Below, piece by piece: positions 1-8,180 of a stretch of 64,000 nucleotides of DNA; position 1 is the first letter of the stretch, and each line of letters begins with the position of its first letter. The translations under genes were made by a program, and so were the position numbers. Source of the stretch: Pseudomonas mohnii (GTDB lineage: Bacteria > Pseudomonadota > Gammaproteobacteria > Pseudomonadales > Pseudomonadaceae); contig NZ_FNRV01000001.1 in NCBI RefSeq assembly GCF_900105115.1, positions 6,412,038 to 6,476,037 on the forward strand, written 5' to 3'. The notes beneath the pieces were generated by a model. The model saw only the letters and a program-made list of their open reading frames with translations, was not told where the DNA came from and made no database searches.

Positions 1-1585
1 AGAAACGGTTGAAGGGACGGAACAGCCAGCCACCGAATACCTTGTCCAGGAGTTTGGAGAAGCGGTCTTTCGGCGCATCATGGCCTTTCAACAGGACCGC
101 AGCCAGGGCGGGCGACAGGGTCAGGGAGTTGAAGGCCGAGATCACCGTGGAAATCGCGATGGTCAGGGCGAACTGCTTGTAGAACTGGCCAGTTAACCCG
201 GAAATGAAGGCCGCCGGGATAAACACCGCACACAGCACCAGTGCCGTGGCGATGATTGGTCCGGTCACTTCACGCATGGCACGCTTGGTCGCTTCGACCG
301 GATTGAGGCCCAGTTCGATGTTGCGTTCGACGTTCTCCACCACCACGATCGCGTCGTCCACCACGATACCGATTGCCAGTACCAGGCCGAACAATGACAG
401 GGCGTTCAACGAAAAGCCGAACAAGTGCATCACGGCAAACGTACCGATCAGCGACACCGGCACCGCCACCAACGGAATGATCGAGGCGCGCCAGGTTTGC
501 AGGAACAGGATCACCACCAGCACCACGAGGATCAGCGCTTCGAAGAGGGTGTGAACCACCGCCTCGATGGAGCCGCGCACGAAGATCGTCGGGTCATAGA
601 CGATGCTGAAATCCATGCCTTCGGGGAAGCTCTTCTTCAGCTCCGCCATCTTGTCGCGTACTTCGTTGGAGATCTCGATGGCGTTGGAGCCTGGACGCTG
701 GAAGATCGGGATCGCTACCGCCGGCTGGTTGTTGAGTTGCGAACGCAGGGCGTACTGACTGGAGCCCAGCTCGACGCGCGCAATGTCTTTCAGGCGCGTG
801 ATTTCACCGTTGTCGCCGGAGCGAATGATGATGTTCTCGAACTCTTCTTCGGACACCAGGCGACCCTGGGTGTTGACCGACAGCTGGAACGCGGTGGCGT
901 TCGGTGCAGGCGGCGCACCCAGTGCACCGGCGGCGACCTGACGGTTCTGTTCGCGGATCGCAGTGACCACGTCGGTTGCGGTCAGGTTGCGCGAGGCGGT
1001 CTTGTTCGGATCGAGCCAGACCCGCAGCGAGTAATCGCCCATGCCGAACAATTGCACATCACCGACACCGCCCAGGCGCGCCAGCTCATCCTTGATGTTG
1101 AGCAAGGCGTAGTTGGACAGGTACAGCATGTCGTAGCGTTTGTCCGGCGAGGTCAAGTGCACGACCATGGTCAGGTCGGGCGACGCCTTGTCCACGGTGA
1201 TACCGATGCGCGTCACTTCTTCGGGAAGTTTGGGCTCGGTCCGGGTCACACGGTTCTGGACCTGCACCTGCGCGTTGTCCAGGTCGGTACCCAGGGCGAA
1301 GGTGATGGTCAGGGTGATCTTGCCGTCGGCGGTCGACTGCGAGGACATGTACAGCATGTTCTCGACGCCGGTGATGGCTTGCTCCAGTGGAGCGGCCACG
1401 GTTTCACCGATGACTTTGGGGTTGGCACCGGGGAAGTTGGCGCGGACCACGACGGTCGGTGGCACCACTTCCGGGTATTCGCTGATCGGCAGCTGGAACA
1501 GCGATATCGCGCCGGCGATCAGGATCAGCAGCGACAGCACCGCTGCGAAGATCGGCCGTGAAATGAAGAATTGGGAAAAATTCAT
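1..1585 (-). CDS. mexF: RND multidrug efflux inner-membrane transporter MexF (3' part beyond window edge)
   Basis: This is the proton-driven inner-membrane pump of the MexEF-OprN tripartite efflux system. The N-terminal 528 codons are present and the gene runs off the left edge. The start (MNFSQFFISRPIFAAV) is typical of the HAE1 family, with a first transmembrane helix at about residues 10-28 and a periplasmic porter domain after it. The transmembrane helix 4 motif GIVVDDAIVVVEN, near residue 410, carries the paired Asp residues of the proton relay. The sequence closely resembles P. aeruginosa MexF as I remember it. It begins 15 bp after the mexE stop, so the two are co-transcribed. The outer-membrane channel gene oprN would be expected just outside the window. 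Substrates known for the family include chloramphenicol, fluoroquinolones and trimethoprim. Confidence 0.95.
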   Translation of the reverse strand, partial: MNFSQFFISRPIFAAVLSLLILIAGAISLFQLPISEYPEVVPPTVVVRANFPGANPKVIGETVAAPLEQAITGVENMLYMSSQSTADGKITLTITFALGTDLDNAQVQVQNRVTRTEPKLPEEVTRIGITVDKASPDLTMVVHLTSPDKRYDMLYLSNYALLNIKDELARLGGVGDVQLFGMGDYSLRVWLDPNKTASRNLTATDVVTAIREQNRQVAAGALGAPPAPNATAFQLSVNTQGRLVSEEEFENIIIRSGDNGEITRLKDIARVELGSSQYALRSQLNNQPAVAIPIFQRPGSNAIEISNEVRDKMAELKKSFPEGMDFSIVYDPTIFVRGSIEAVVHTLFEALILVVLVVILFLQTWRASIIPLVAVPVSLIGTFAVMHLFGFSLNALSLFGLVLAIGIVVDDAIVVVENVERNIELGLNPVEATKRAMREVTGPIIATALVLCAVFIPAAFISGLTGQFYKQFALTIAISTVISAFNSLTLSPALAAVLLKGHDAPKDRFSKLLDKVFGGWLFRPFNRF

Positions 1586-1600
1586 CGGAGTCGTTATCCC

Positions 1601-2854
1601 TTAACCGCGTGGAGTCGCAGCAGCCAGCTTCACAGCCGTACCCGGCGCGACCTTGACAGGTGCGACTTGGGGCAGGTTGCTGGCTTCCAGCGCTTGACGT
1701 TGTTGTGCCAGGGCCGCGAGGGTTTGCTCGCTGGCCATCGGGATCACTTCAGGGGTGACTGGCGAGCCGGGACGTACCCGTTGCAGACCCTTGACGATGA
1801 TGGTGTCGTCCTTGTTCAAACCGTTGCGCACGATGCGCAAGCCTTCGATTTTCGGGCCCAGCTCGACCGCGCGGTAGGCGGTTTTATTGTCGGCATCCAT
1901 CACCAGCACGAACTTCTTGCCCAGGTCAGTGCCGACGGCTTCATCGTTGATCAGCATGGCGTTGTAGGTGCCGCTGCCGACCAGTTTCAGGCGCGCATAG
2001 AGGCCCGGGGTGTAGCTGCCGTCGCTGTTGTCGAAGACGGCGCGACCACGGATGGTGCCGGTTTTCGGGTTGACCTGGTTGTCGACGAAGTTCATCTGGC
2101 CCAGGTGCGGGTTGCCGTCTTCGTTGGACAGGCCCATGTAAACCGGGGTGGCGGCGCCACGTTTGCCCTGGCGGGCGAGCTGGGTGTACTTGAGGAACAC
2201 ACGCTCGTCAGCGTCGAAGTAGGCGTAGACCTTGTCGGTGGAAACCACGCTGGTCAGCGCGGTGGTATCGGCGGTCACCAGGTTGCCGGCGGTGATTTCC
2301 GCGCGGCTGACGCGACCGCTGATGGGCGCGGTGACGCGGGTGAAACTCAGGTTCAGTTTGGCCAGGTCCAGTTGCGCCTGAAGCGCGCCGACGGCGGCGC
2401 GGGATTCTTGAGCGGCGCTGGTACGCGAATCGGCCAGTTCAGCGGAGATGGCATTGCTGGTGCGCAGGCGTTCACCGCGCTGGGCTTCGTTTTCGCTGCG
2501 GGTGGCGTTGGCGCGAGCCTGGGCGACCAGGGCTTCGAGGCGGCGGACCTCGGCCTGGAACGGACGGGGATCGATCTGGAACAGCAGGTCGCCTTTCTTG
2601 ACCAGGGCGCCCTCGGTAAAGGCCACGTCATCGATCTGGCCGGAGACCCGTGGACGAATTTCTACGGTTTCCGGGGCTTCAAGGCGCCCGGTGAATTCGT
2701 CCCACTCGTTGACCGGTTGCTCCAGCACCTTGGCCACGCTGACCTTGGCCGCCGGCATCGTGGCCGCGGTTTGTGGAGCTTTGCCGCAGGCGCTCATCAC
2801 CACTACGGCCAACACGGCCAACGGGAAGCGCAAATGTTTGAGTGATTGTTCCAT
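1601..2854 (-). CDS. mexE: RND efflux periplasmic adaptor (membrane fusion protein) MexE
   Basis: This 417-aa periplasmic lipoprotein bridges MexF to the outer-membrane channel. The N-terminus MEQSLKHLRFPLAVLAV ends in a lipobox-like MSAC, so Cys about 25 is the probable lipidation site. A biotinyl-lipoyl-like domain follows (RPRVSGQIDDVAF), then an alpha-hairpin rich in Ala, Arg and Glu, the second lipoyl half (ITAGNLVTADTTALTSVVS) and a beta-barrel domain. An in-frame TTG lies 15 bp upstream, but the ATG at 2854 matches the known MexE N-terminus and is preferred. The gene is translated ahead of mexF with a 15-bp gap. A MexT-type box lies about 140-160 bp upstream. Confidence 0.95.
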   Translation of the reverse strand: MEQSLKHLRFPLAVLAVVVMSACGKAPQTAATMPAAKVSVAKVLEQPVNEWDEFTGRLEAPETVEIRPRVSGQIDDVAFTEGALVKKGDLLFQIDPRPFQAEVRRLEALVAQARANATRSENEAQRGERLRTSNAISAELADSRTSAAQESRAAVGALQAQLDLAKLNLSFTRVTAPISGRVSRAEITAGNLVTADTTALTSVVSTDKVYAYFDADERVFLKYTQLARQGKRGAATPVYMGLSNEDGNPHLGQMNFVDNQVNPKTGTIRGRAVFDNSDGSYTPGLYARLKLVGSGTYNAMLINDEAVGTDLGKKFVLVMDADNKTAYRAVELGPKIEGLRIVRNGLNKDDTIIVKGLQRVRPGSPVTPEVIPMASEQTLAALAQQRQALEASNLPQVAPVKVAPGTAVKLAAATPRG

Positions 2855-3395
2855 GGATGCATCCGCCAATGTATTGAGATTGGCGAATGATGCGCGGCAG
2901 GGTTGGAGCGGACGAATCGAACGGGGCGAAGATAACTATCATTCGGAATGATGGGAGAGGCCCGGCGAGCTCTCTAGCCTGCGCCTTATATCCAGACTGG
3001 ATCAACCCGGTTGATGGCATTTGTGTGTTGCCGCCTACGCAATGGTCTGGTTGGCAACCTGGTCGCGACCATCGCTGGCTAGCAGCGATGGCGCTGAATG
3101 CCTTCACAAAGCACTCAAGCCAGACTGTCCGGATCCGCGAAGAACATTTTGACCAGGCTCTAGAACAATATTTTCAGGCAGAAAATTGTCAAATATGACA
3201 CCAATATTGCCCCCCACTTTTACCCCCAAGTCGCTCGTGAGACACGAACGAAAACGGCGAGAGCTGGCAGAAGTCCATTAGGGTTCTAATGGTTACTGTT
3301 AACTCCACATTGGAGTCAGGGGCATCGCCAGTCGCTGTCAGCGCGTCCAGGAAATGCAGGGCGATTCAACATTTGGCGTGTCCATGGCGCCTACC
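2855..3395. other. Long mexE upstream region with inverted repeats
   Basis: No convincing gene is seen in this 541-bp gap. Besides the MexT-like box it holds two short perfect inverted repeats close together: CCATTAG-ggtt-CTAATGG at 3275-3292 and ACTCCA-cat-TGGAGT at 3302-3316. Neither is followed by a T-tract, so they are more likely operators or debris than terminators. The stretch at 3150-3200 is AT-rich. Confidence 0.5.
2992..3015 (-). promoter_or_regulatory. Putative MexT (LysR-type) binding box upstream of mexE
   Basis: On the minus strand the sequence reads ATCA-N5-GTTGAT-N4-TCTGG. The nod-box-like consensus reported for MexT targets upstream of mexE is ATCA-N5-GTCGAT-N4-ACYAT. The first two blocks differ at one base and the third matches poorly. 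The core is a near-perfect palindrome (ATCAAcccggTTGAT at 3001-3015) of the T-N11-A type used by LysR regulators. It sits about 140-160 bp upstream of the mexE start. The consensus is recalled from the literature; binding here is inferred. Confidence 0.55.
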
Positions 3396-3977
3396 TTAGG
3401 AATGCTCTATCACCATCACCGCAGTAGTGTCCGCCTCGAGTGCTTCGAACACGTGAGGCACATTCGCCAGGTAGCTGATGTAGTCGCCTGCGTTCAGCAA
3501 CACAGGTCCGCTCGCCGGGCCAATACGGGCGCTGCCACTGCACAACACCACGTGCTCTACGGTTCCCGGTGGGTGAGGCTGAGACAGCCGAACTTCACCG
3601 GGCTGCACCTTGAGCCGGTAGATGTCGCGCTGTACTCCCGCCGGGCAATCGGCAAGCAGTGTCGCTGCGTAATTAGCAGTCTCGGCATAGGTGGTCATGC
3701 CCTCGTTGGCGCGAATCACCCGTAACGGCTGTTGGGGTTGCTCGAAGAACCGGGTGACTTGCAACCCCATTGCCATCGCCAGCGACCACAAGGTTTCGAT
3801 GCTGGGGTTACCGATTCCCGACTCTAATTGAGACAAGGTCGACTTTGCCACCCCGGCGCGCTTCGCCAACTCGGTCAAGGAAAGCCCGGCGGCCAAGCGT
3901 TCGCGTTTGATTGAAAGCGCCAGCAGATCGATTCGGCTCGGATGACTTTTTGGTAGGTCGTTCGTTATATCGGTCAT
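3396..3977 (-). CDS. XRE-family transcriptional regulator with C-terminal cupin sensor domain
   Basis: This 193-aa cytoplasmic repressor or activator has a helix-turn-helix of the XRE/HipB type at about residues 20-75 (AAGLSLTELAKRAGVAKSTLSQLESG). A cupin_2-like beta barrel follows at about 110-190, including HPPGTVEHVVLCSG and LNAGDYISYLANVPHVFE. Proteins with this architecture usually bind a small ligand in the cupin and control an adjacent transporter or enzyme. It is divergent from the EamA transporter at 4128, which is its likely target. The ATG at 3977 has no strong Shine-Dalgarno. The shared intergenic region carries repeated TCATTA motifs. Ligand unknown. Confidence 0.85.
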   Translation of the reverse strand: MTDITNDLPKSHPSRIDLLALSIKRERLAAGLSLTELAKRAGVAKSTLSQLESGIGNPSIETLWSLAMAMGLQVTRFFEQPQQPLRVIRANEGMTTYAETANYAATLLADCPAGVQRDIYRLKVQPGEVRLSQPHPPGTVEHVVLCSGSARIGPASGPVLLNAGDYISYLANVPHVFEALEADTTAVMVIEHS

Positions 3978-4023
3978 TTGTTTTATAGATCATCCTTAAG
4001 TGGTTGACGCTCTTGGGTGTCCT

Positions 4024-4053
4024 GTTCATTATAGTGGTCATTAGTTCATTATA
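4024..4053. promoter_or_regulatory. Repeated GTTCATTATA motifs, candidate operator of the XRE-cupin regulator
   Basis: Two identical 10-bp direct repeats, GTTCATTATA, lie at 4024-4033 and 4044-4053, exactly two helical turns apart (20 bp). A third TCATTA core lies between them at 4038-4043. They sit in the divergent intergenic space (3978-4127) between the XRE-cupin gene and the EamA transporter gene, where an autoregulatory operator would be expected. Function is inferred from position and repetition only. Confidence 0.45.
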
Positions 4054-4127
4054 AAGTTCGTTTGCCGAACCAACCCCTGCGAACGGCGGCTTAGGTTACG
4101 GCAATGTCGACGGCAAGGAAGCAGTGA

Positions 4128-5024
4128 GTGATGAAGTCGCAAACCCGTGGGACGCTCGAATTGATTTCGGCCATGGTCATCTCCGGCACGGTGGGCTGGT
4201 TCGTCATCATGTCGGGGCAGGGCCCTGAGGCCGTGGTGTTCTGGCGTTGCTTGTTCGGCGCCATGGCGATGCTGGTCACATGCCTGGTGCTTGGGGTGCT
4301 GCGCCGCTCCCTGATCACCGCCCGGCAGTTCATTCTGGTGTGCCTGGGCGGGGTGGCGCTGATCCTTAACTGGGTGCTGCTATTCAGTGCCTACAAACAT
4401 TCCTCTATCGCCATTGCCACGGTGGTCTACCACGTTCAGCCGTTCATGCTGGTCGGTCTGGGTGTGCTGTTTTTCGCTGAACGCCTCAGCGCCGCCAAGG
4501 TTGGCTGGCTGCTGTTGGCCTTCGCTGGGCTGATGTTGATCGTGTCCGCCAAGGGCAGTGGGCAGGCCACCGGCGCCGACTACGTGCTCGGCGTCTGCCT
4601 GGCCCTGGCTTCGGCCTTTTTCTACGCCGTGGCGGCGGCGATTACCAAGCGCCTCAAGGACTTGCCCGCGCACCTGATCGTGCTGATCCAGATGGTGGTA
4701 GGCGTGCTGGTCCTGGCCCCGTTCGTGGATTTCAGCAGGGTCGATACAGCCGAGGGCGCCTGGACATATCTGATCATTATCGGCCTGGTCCATACCGGGC
4801 TCATGTCGACCCTGCTGTACAGCGCCATCCAGAAAATCCCCACGGCGTTGGTCGGCGCACTGTCGTTCATCTATCCGATCGTCGCCATTCTCGTCGACTG
4901 GGTTGCCTTCGCCCATCCGCTCAGCGCCCTGCAAGTGCTTGGCGCGAGCGCGATCCTGCTGGCGGCGGCGGGCATGAATTTTGGTTGGTCGCTGGGCCGC
5001 GCCCCGCGTCAGGAAGTGACCTAG
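4128..5024 (+). CDS. EamA/DMT-family permease (drug/metabolite transporter)
   Basis: This inner-membrane protein of 298 aa has about ten hydrophobic helices arranged as two EamA repeats (residues about 8-140 and 155-290), the usual length of the family. Typical signatures include YKHSSIAIATVVYHVQPFM in the first repeat and ALSFIYPIVAILVDWVAF in the second. Members export amino acids, metabolites or drugs; the substrate here cannot be read. Start is uncertain between GTG 4128 and ATG 4131; an AAGGAA Shine-Dalgarno at 4115-4120 lies 7 or 10 bases ahead. It is divergent from the XRE-cupin gene and separates mexT from mexE. Confidence 0.85.
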   Translation: MMKSQTRGTLELISAMVISGTVGWFVIMSGQGPEAVVFWRCLFGAMAMLVTCLVLGVLRRSLITARQFILVCLGGVALILNWVLLFSAYKHSSIAIATVVYHVQPFMLVGLGVLFFAERLSAAKVGWLLLAFAGLMLIVSAKGSGQATGADYVLGVCLALASAFFYAVAAAITKRLKDLPAHLIVLIQMVVGVLVLAPFVDFSRVDTAEGAWTYLIIIGLVHTGLMSTLLYSAIQKIPTALVGALSFIYPIVAILVDWVAFAHPLSALQVLGASAILLAAAGMNFGWSLGRAPRQEVT

Positions 5025-5398
5025 GGTCGGACGTGACATCGCACGCCATCTGATATCTGCATCGGCTGTTTTTTGGGTTTTGGAGGTTCAGGGCTGGAAG
5101 ATGCAGATTCCGCCGCTCAAGCTCTTCTATAACCCTGTAAAAAATGGATCGGTGGAGAGCCACTGATGCGACCTTGACTCATCCACTAATGTCTCAAGCC
5201 TCCAACGCGTGCACATATTCTCCAGTCCGCACGTCGTGATAGTTAGGGGTCTTATATCTCGCTCAGTGCCCCCATCCTCATCAATAGCCTGCTTGACCTC
5301 AGATGTGCCCCCGGTGTAGCAATCCACTGGAAGTGATTGGAGCTCCATGGTTTGTGGAAAGGCAAAAATGATCAGCTGAACAACCTGTTAGACGACCC
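5025..5398. other. Intergenic region without a supported gene
   Basis: This 374-bp stretch separates the EamA gene from the converging mexT. A 73-codon minus-strand open frame at 5127-5348 has no Shine-Dalgarno and no recognisable domain. No terminator hairpin with a T-tract was seen. Base composition is lower in GC than the flanking genes, consistent with a junction of inserted DNA. Confidence 0.4.
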
Positions 5399-6313
5399 CT
5401 AGAGACTATCGGGATCCCCGAAAAACATCTGAATCCGCGACCGCAACCAGCGCTCGCCCGGATCGTTGTCCTGCGACCCACGCCATGCCATGTGCAATTC
5501 GAAGCTGCGCACTGGCAGCGGCGGATCTTCGGCCCGCACACCGCCTGCGGCGGTCAGCGCGTCGGCTGTATAGTCCGGCACGGTCGCCACAATGTCGGTG
5601 CCGGAGAGGAGGGTGCTCAAGCCGTTGAACTGCGGGACGGCCAGTACCACGTGACGTTTGCGCCCGAGCTTTTCCAGTTCTTCATCAATGAAGCCGCTGA
5701 GATCGCCCGCGAACGACACCAGCGCATGGGGCCGCGCGCAGTAATCATCCAGGCTCAAAGGCCCCGGCACAGTGTCGGCCCGCAGCAACTTGGGCTGGCT
5801 GCGGCGCAGTACTTTGCGTTTGGCGTTCGCCGGCAAATCGGTGGTGTAGCTGACACCGATGGAAATTTCGCCGGATGCCAACAGTCCCGGCATCAGGATG
5901 TAGTTGACTCGTCGCACCACCAGGACGATCCCCGGGGATTCGGCGCGCAGCCGCTTGAGCAACATGGGCAGCAAGGCAAATTCAACGTCGTCCGACAGCC
6001 CGATGCGAAACACAGCGGTACTGGTGGCCGGATCGAACTCGGCCGCACGGCTGACTGCGGTGGAAATTGAATCCAGCGCTGGCGAGAGCAGGGCGAAGAT
6101 CTCCACGGCCCGGGCGGACGGCTCCATGCTGCGGCCGGTGCGCACAAACAGCGGATCATCAAACAGCCCGCGCAGGCGCGAAAGCGCCGCGCTGATGGCA
6201 GGTTGGCCGAGGAACAGTTTCTCGGCAGCGCGAGTCACGCTGCGCTCGTGCATCAATGTTTCGAATACGATTAACAGGTTCAGGTCGACACGACGCAGGT
6301 CATTACGATTCAT
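5399..6313 (-). CDS. mexT: LysR-type transcriptional activator MexT
   Basis: This 304-aa DNA-binding regulator activates mexEF-oprN and mexS in P. aeruginosa. The N-terminus MNRNDLRRVDLNLLIVFETL leads into the LysR winged helix (RSVTRAAEKLFLGQPAISAALSRLR, residues about 20-60). A substrate-binding-like co-inducer domain spans about 95-300. The open frame extends 61 codons upstream, but the ATG at 6313 matches the known MexT N-terminus and has AGGA 8 bases ahead. It is divergent from mexS, as in P. aeruginosa. In that species mexT lies directly upstream of mexE; here two extra genes intervene. Confidence 0.93.
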   Translation of the reverse strand: MNRNDLRRVDLNLLIVFETLMHERSVTRAAEKLFLGQPAISAALSRLRGLFDDPLFVRTGRSMEPSARAVEIFALLSPALDSISTAVSRAAEFDPATSTAVFRIGLSDDVEFALLPMLLKRLRAESPGIVLVVRRVNYILMPGLLASGEISIGVSYTTDLPANAKRKVLRRSQPKLLRADTVPGPLSLDDYCARPHALVSFAGDLSGFIDEELEKLGRKRHVVLAVPQFNGLSTLLSGTDIVATVPDYTADALTAAGGVRAEDPPLPVRSFELHMAWRGSQDNDPGERWLRSRIQMFFGDPDSL

Positions 6314-6487
6314 CTGGAGTCCTGGCAGAGTCAGCAAACTTGACGTGTGCAGCCATATGAGAACAATGGCCAGCGAGAATATTACGGGGAAAGGCTGGTA
6401 CTCTGCACCGAGTAATTCAGTTTTCCTACAAGGATGGCTTCGGTTTCCTACGACATTTGAGAATGTTGGCGCTGCGGCGGAATCAAT

Positions 6488-6512
6488 GACAGGCATGTCG
6501 ACTATTAATAGC
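6488..6512 (+). promoter_or_regulatory. Weak MexT-like box in the mexT-mexS intergenic region
   Basis: The sequence GACA-N5-GTCGAC-N4-AATAG partly matches the consensus ATCA-N5-GTCGAT-N4-ACYAT; the central block differs at one base while the flanking blocks are poor. It lies 70-95 bp upstream of mexS, a known MexT target. A hairpin-forming TGGGCT-aaa-AGCCCA follows at 6525-6539. The call is tentative. Confidence 0.3.
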
Positions 6513-6582
6513 CACTGATAGTCTTGGGCTAAAAGCCCAGCTAGAGTTCAGGGCATTAGAGGTTTAACTGGCGAGGTTTGCG

Positions 6583-7605
6583 ATGTCCCGCACGATCCGT
6601 TTTCACAAGTTTGGTCCAGCCGAGGTGCTCAAATGCGAAGAGCATGCGGCGTCTCTGCCTGCACCGGGTGAAGTGCAGGTGCGCGTCGAAGCCATTGGGA
6701 TCAGTTGGTACGACACGCTGTGGCGCCAGAACCTGGCGCCGTCCCACGCCCGTCTGCCGTCCGGCCTTGGCCAGGAAATGGCGGGTATCGTCACCGCTGT
6801 CGGTGAAGGTGTCGATGACCTGGCAGTCGGTGACAAGGTCGCCAGTTTTCCGGCCGAAAGCCCCAACGACTACCCGGTCTACGGCGAGCTGATCGTGCTG
6901 CCGCGCACATCACTGACCCGCTATCCCGACGTACTCAGCCCGATTGAAGCGAGTGTGCACTACACACCGCTGCTGATCGCCTATTTCGCTTATGTCGATC
7001 TGGCGCGGGTCAAACCCGGGCAATTTGCGCTGGTTACCGACGCCAGTCACTGCGCCGGCCCATCGTTTGTACAACTGGGCAAAGCCCTGGGCGTACGGGT
7101 GATCGCGGCGACCAAAACTGCGGATGAACGTGAATACCTGCTGTCGCTGGGTGCCGAGAAAGTGATCGTCACCGAGGAAGAAGATCTGTTGATGCGGATC
7201 AACAAGATCACCGACAACCGTGGTGTGGATGTGGTGTTCGATGGCTTGGGTGGGCCGCAGATGTCGCTGCTTGGCGATGTACTGGCGCCTCGGGGCAGCC
7301 TGGTCCTGTATGGCCTGCAAGGGGGCAACCAGACGCCATTCCCGGCCTGCGCAGCGTTCCAGAAGAACATTCAGTTCTTTGTGCACTGCATCGGCAACTT
7401 CACCGGCAAGCCGGAACTGGGCATCATCCAGGATCAGGTGGCATTGCACCGTGCCTTGCGCGACATTAACCAGCTGACCGCTGACCGCGTGGTATTGCCA
7501 CTCAAGACTCGGGTCTTCCCGTTTTCCGAGTTTGTCGAAGCACACCGCTACATGGACGAATGCCCATGCCGCGAGCGGGTTGCGCTACAGGTCGAACCGG
7601 CCTGA
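6583..7605 (+). CDS. mexS: MDR-family NAD(P)-dependent oxidoreductase MexS
   Basis: This 340-aa cytoplasmic zinc-independent alcohol dehydrogenase/quinone oxidoreductase has a GroES-like domain at residues about 30-115 (GLGQEMAGIVTAVGEGVDDL) and a Rossmann cofactor domain at about 140-270 (ALVTDASHCAGPSFVQLGKA). The classic GGxGxxG motif is altered. In P. aeruginosa, loss of MexS causes MexT-dependent overexpression of MexEF-OprN, presumably through a toxic electrophile or a redox signal. The divergent arrangement with mexT supports the name. The ATG at 6583 is followed by MSRTIRFHKFGPAEVL, as in homologues I recall. A strong terminator follows. Confidence 0.9.
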   Translation: MSRTIRFHKFGPAEVLKCEEHAASLPAPGEVQVRVEAIGISWYDTLWRQNLAPSHARLPSGLGQEMAGIVTAVGEGVDDLAVGDKVASFPAESPNDYPVYGELIVLPRTSLTRYPDVLSPIEASVHYTPLLIAYFAYVDLARVKPGQFALVTDASHCAGPSFVQLGKALGVRVIAATKTADEREYLLSLGAEKVIVTEEEDLLMRINKITDNRGVDVVFDGLGGPQMSLLGDVLAPRGSLVLYGLQGGNQTPFPACAAFQKNIQFFVHCIGNFTGKPELGIIQDQVALHRALRDINQLTADRVVLPLKTRVFPFSEFVEAHRYMDECPCRERVALQVEPA

Positions 7606-7612
7606 TCCCCCC

Positions 7613-7640
7613 AAAAAGTCCGTGCTTGCACGGACTTTTT
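7613..7640 (+). terminator. Rho-independent terminator after mexS
   Basis: A perfect hairpin AAAAAGTCCGTG-cttg-CACGGACTTTTT starts 8 bp after the mexS stop. The T-tract on the plus strand fits termination of mexS. Confidence 0.9.
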
Positions 7641-8168
7641 ACTGTCGGCACCTTGTGCCATGAGACACCTCATCGGCCTGCCGACGGGCCGGTTCAGCAA
7701 CTGAACTGGTTTTTGCTCTCGATCTGTAGCTTCTAATCAGCATCTAAGCCCTGATAATTGAATGATTACTTTCATCTCAAGGAATGAGTCATGGTCAGGT
7801 ATCAGATCGATACTTTTCGCTATGCAGCACTAATACATATCCAAAAAAGAGTGGGCTGTTACGCCGTTACCGAACAATCGCGGGCAACTTCTTTCTTTAT
7901 TTTTTGTATTACGCGTCTGTGGGGCTCTGTCGGAAACTTCCTAGGACGTCGAGCGCAAACGGAAGAAACCTTGCCAGCCGGGCGTTTCCTCAGCGCAGAC
8001 GCTATTCAACACGTTGGTAACGTCCAAACCGTTCAAATCTTGGCCAGAAAACTTAAGTGCTAACATTTGGCAATCATGTTCCGTAACTAAATCATCTCCA
8101 GACAATTCCTTGCGCTGTGCATGCAGTTGTTGCGCGATATCGAACTTATGAGCATCAGGTAAATAAAA
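7641..8168. other. AT-rich intergenic stretch with unresolved small open frames
   Basis: This 528-bp region has lower GC than its neighbours. On the plus strand a 90-codon frame (7791-8063) follows a good AAGG Shine-Dalgarno at 7779-7782, but its composition is poor (clustered Phe, Cys and Arg). On the minus strand an 80-codon frame (7941-8180) has a more protein-like composition and is listed separately. No palindrome or RNA gene was recognised. Confidence 0.4.
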
Positions 8169-8180
8169 ATGACCAGCATC
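7941..8180 (-). CDS. Possible small hypothetical protein (80 aa)
   Basis: I do not recognise this protein. From ATG 8180 it would give an 80-aa acidic, Gln/Asp/Leu-rich product beginning MDAGHFYLPDAHKFD and ending GWQGFFRLRSTS, with no signal peptide or membrane segment. The composition looks like a real soluble protein and lacks the Arg/Pro/Ser excess of shadow frames. Against it, there is no clear Shine-Dalgarno, and its first 12 bases overlap, on the opposite strand, the start of the 494-aa protein gene at 8169. It may instead be a relic of a longer gene. Confidence 0.3.
   Translation of the reverse strand, partial: DAGHFYLPDAHKFDIAQQLHAQRKELSGDDLVTEHDCQMLALKFSGQDLNGLDVTNVLNSVCAEETPGWQGFFRLRSTS

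Noticed and set aside
425..1561. Long plus-strand frames across the mexF region
   Set aside because: They are antisense shadows of mexF; their composition (His/Arg/Gly/Gln-rich) is typical of reverse-strand GC-rich codons.
5127..5348. Minus-strand 73-codon open frame between the EamA gene and mexT
   Set aside because: No Shine-Dalgarno, no recognisable domain, and composition not clearly coding.
6525..6539. Hairpin TGGGCT-aaa-AGCCCA as a terminator upstream of mexS
   Set aside because: No T-tract follows on either strand and it lies in a divergent promoter region, so it is more likely regulatory or accidental.
7791..8063. Plus-strand 90-codon frame with a good Shine-Dalgarno
   Set aside because: The predicted peptide has clustered Phe, Cys and Arg and no family resemblance; the opposite strand looks more protein-like. 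Kept only as a note in the intergenic entry.
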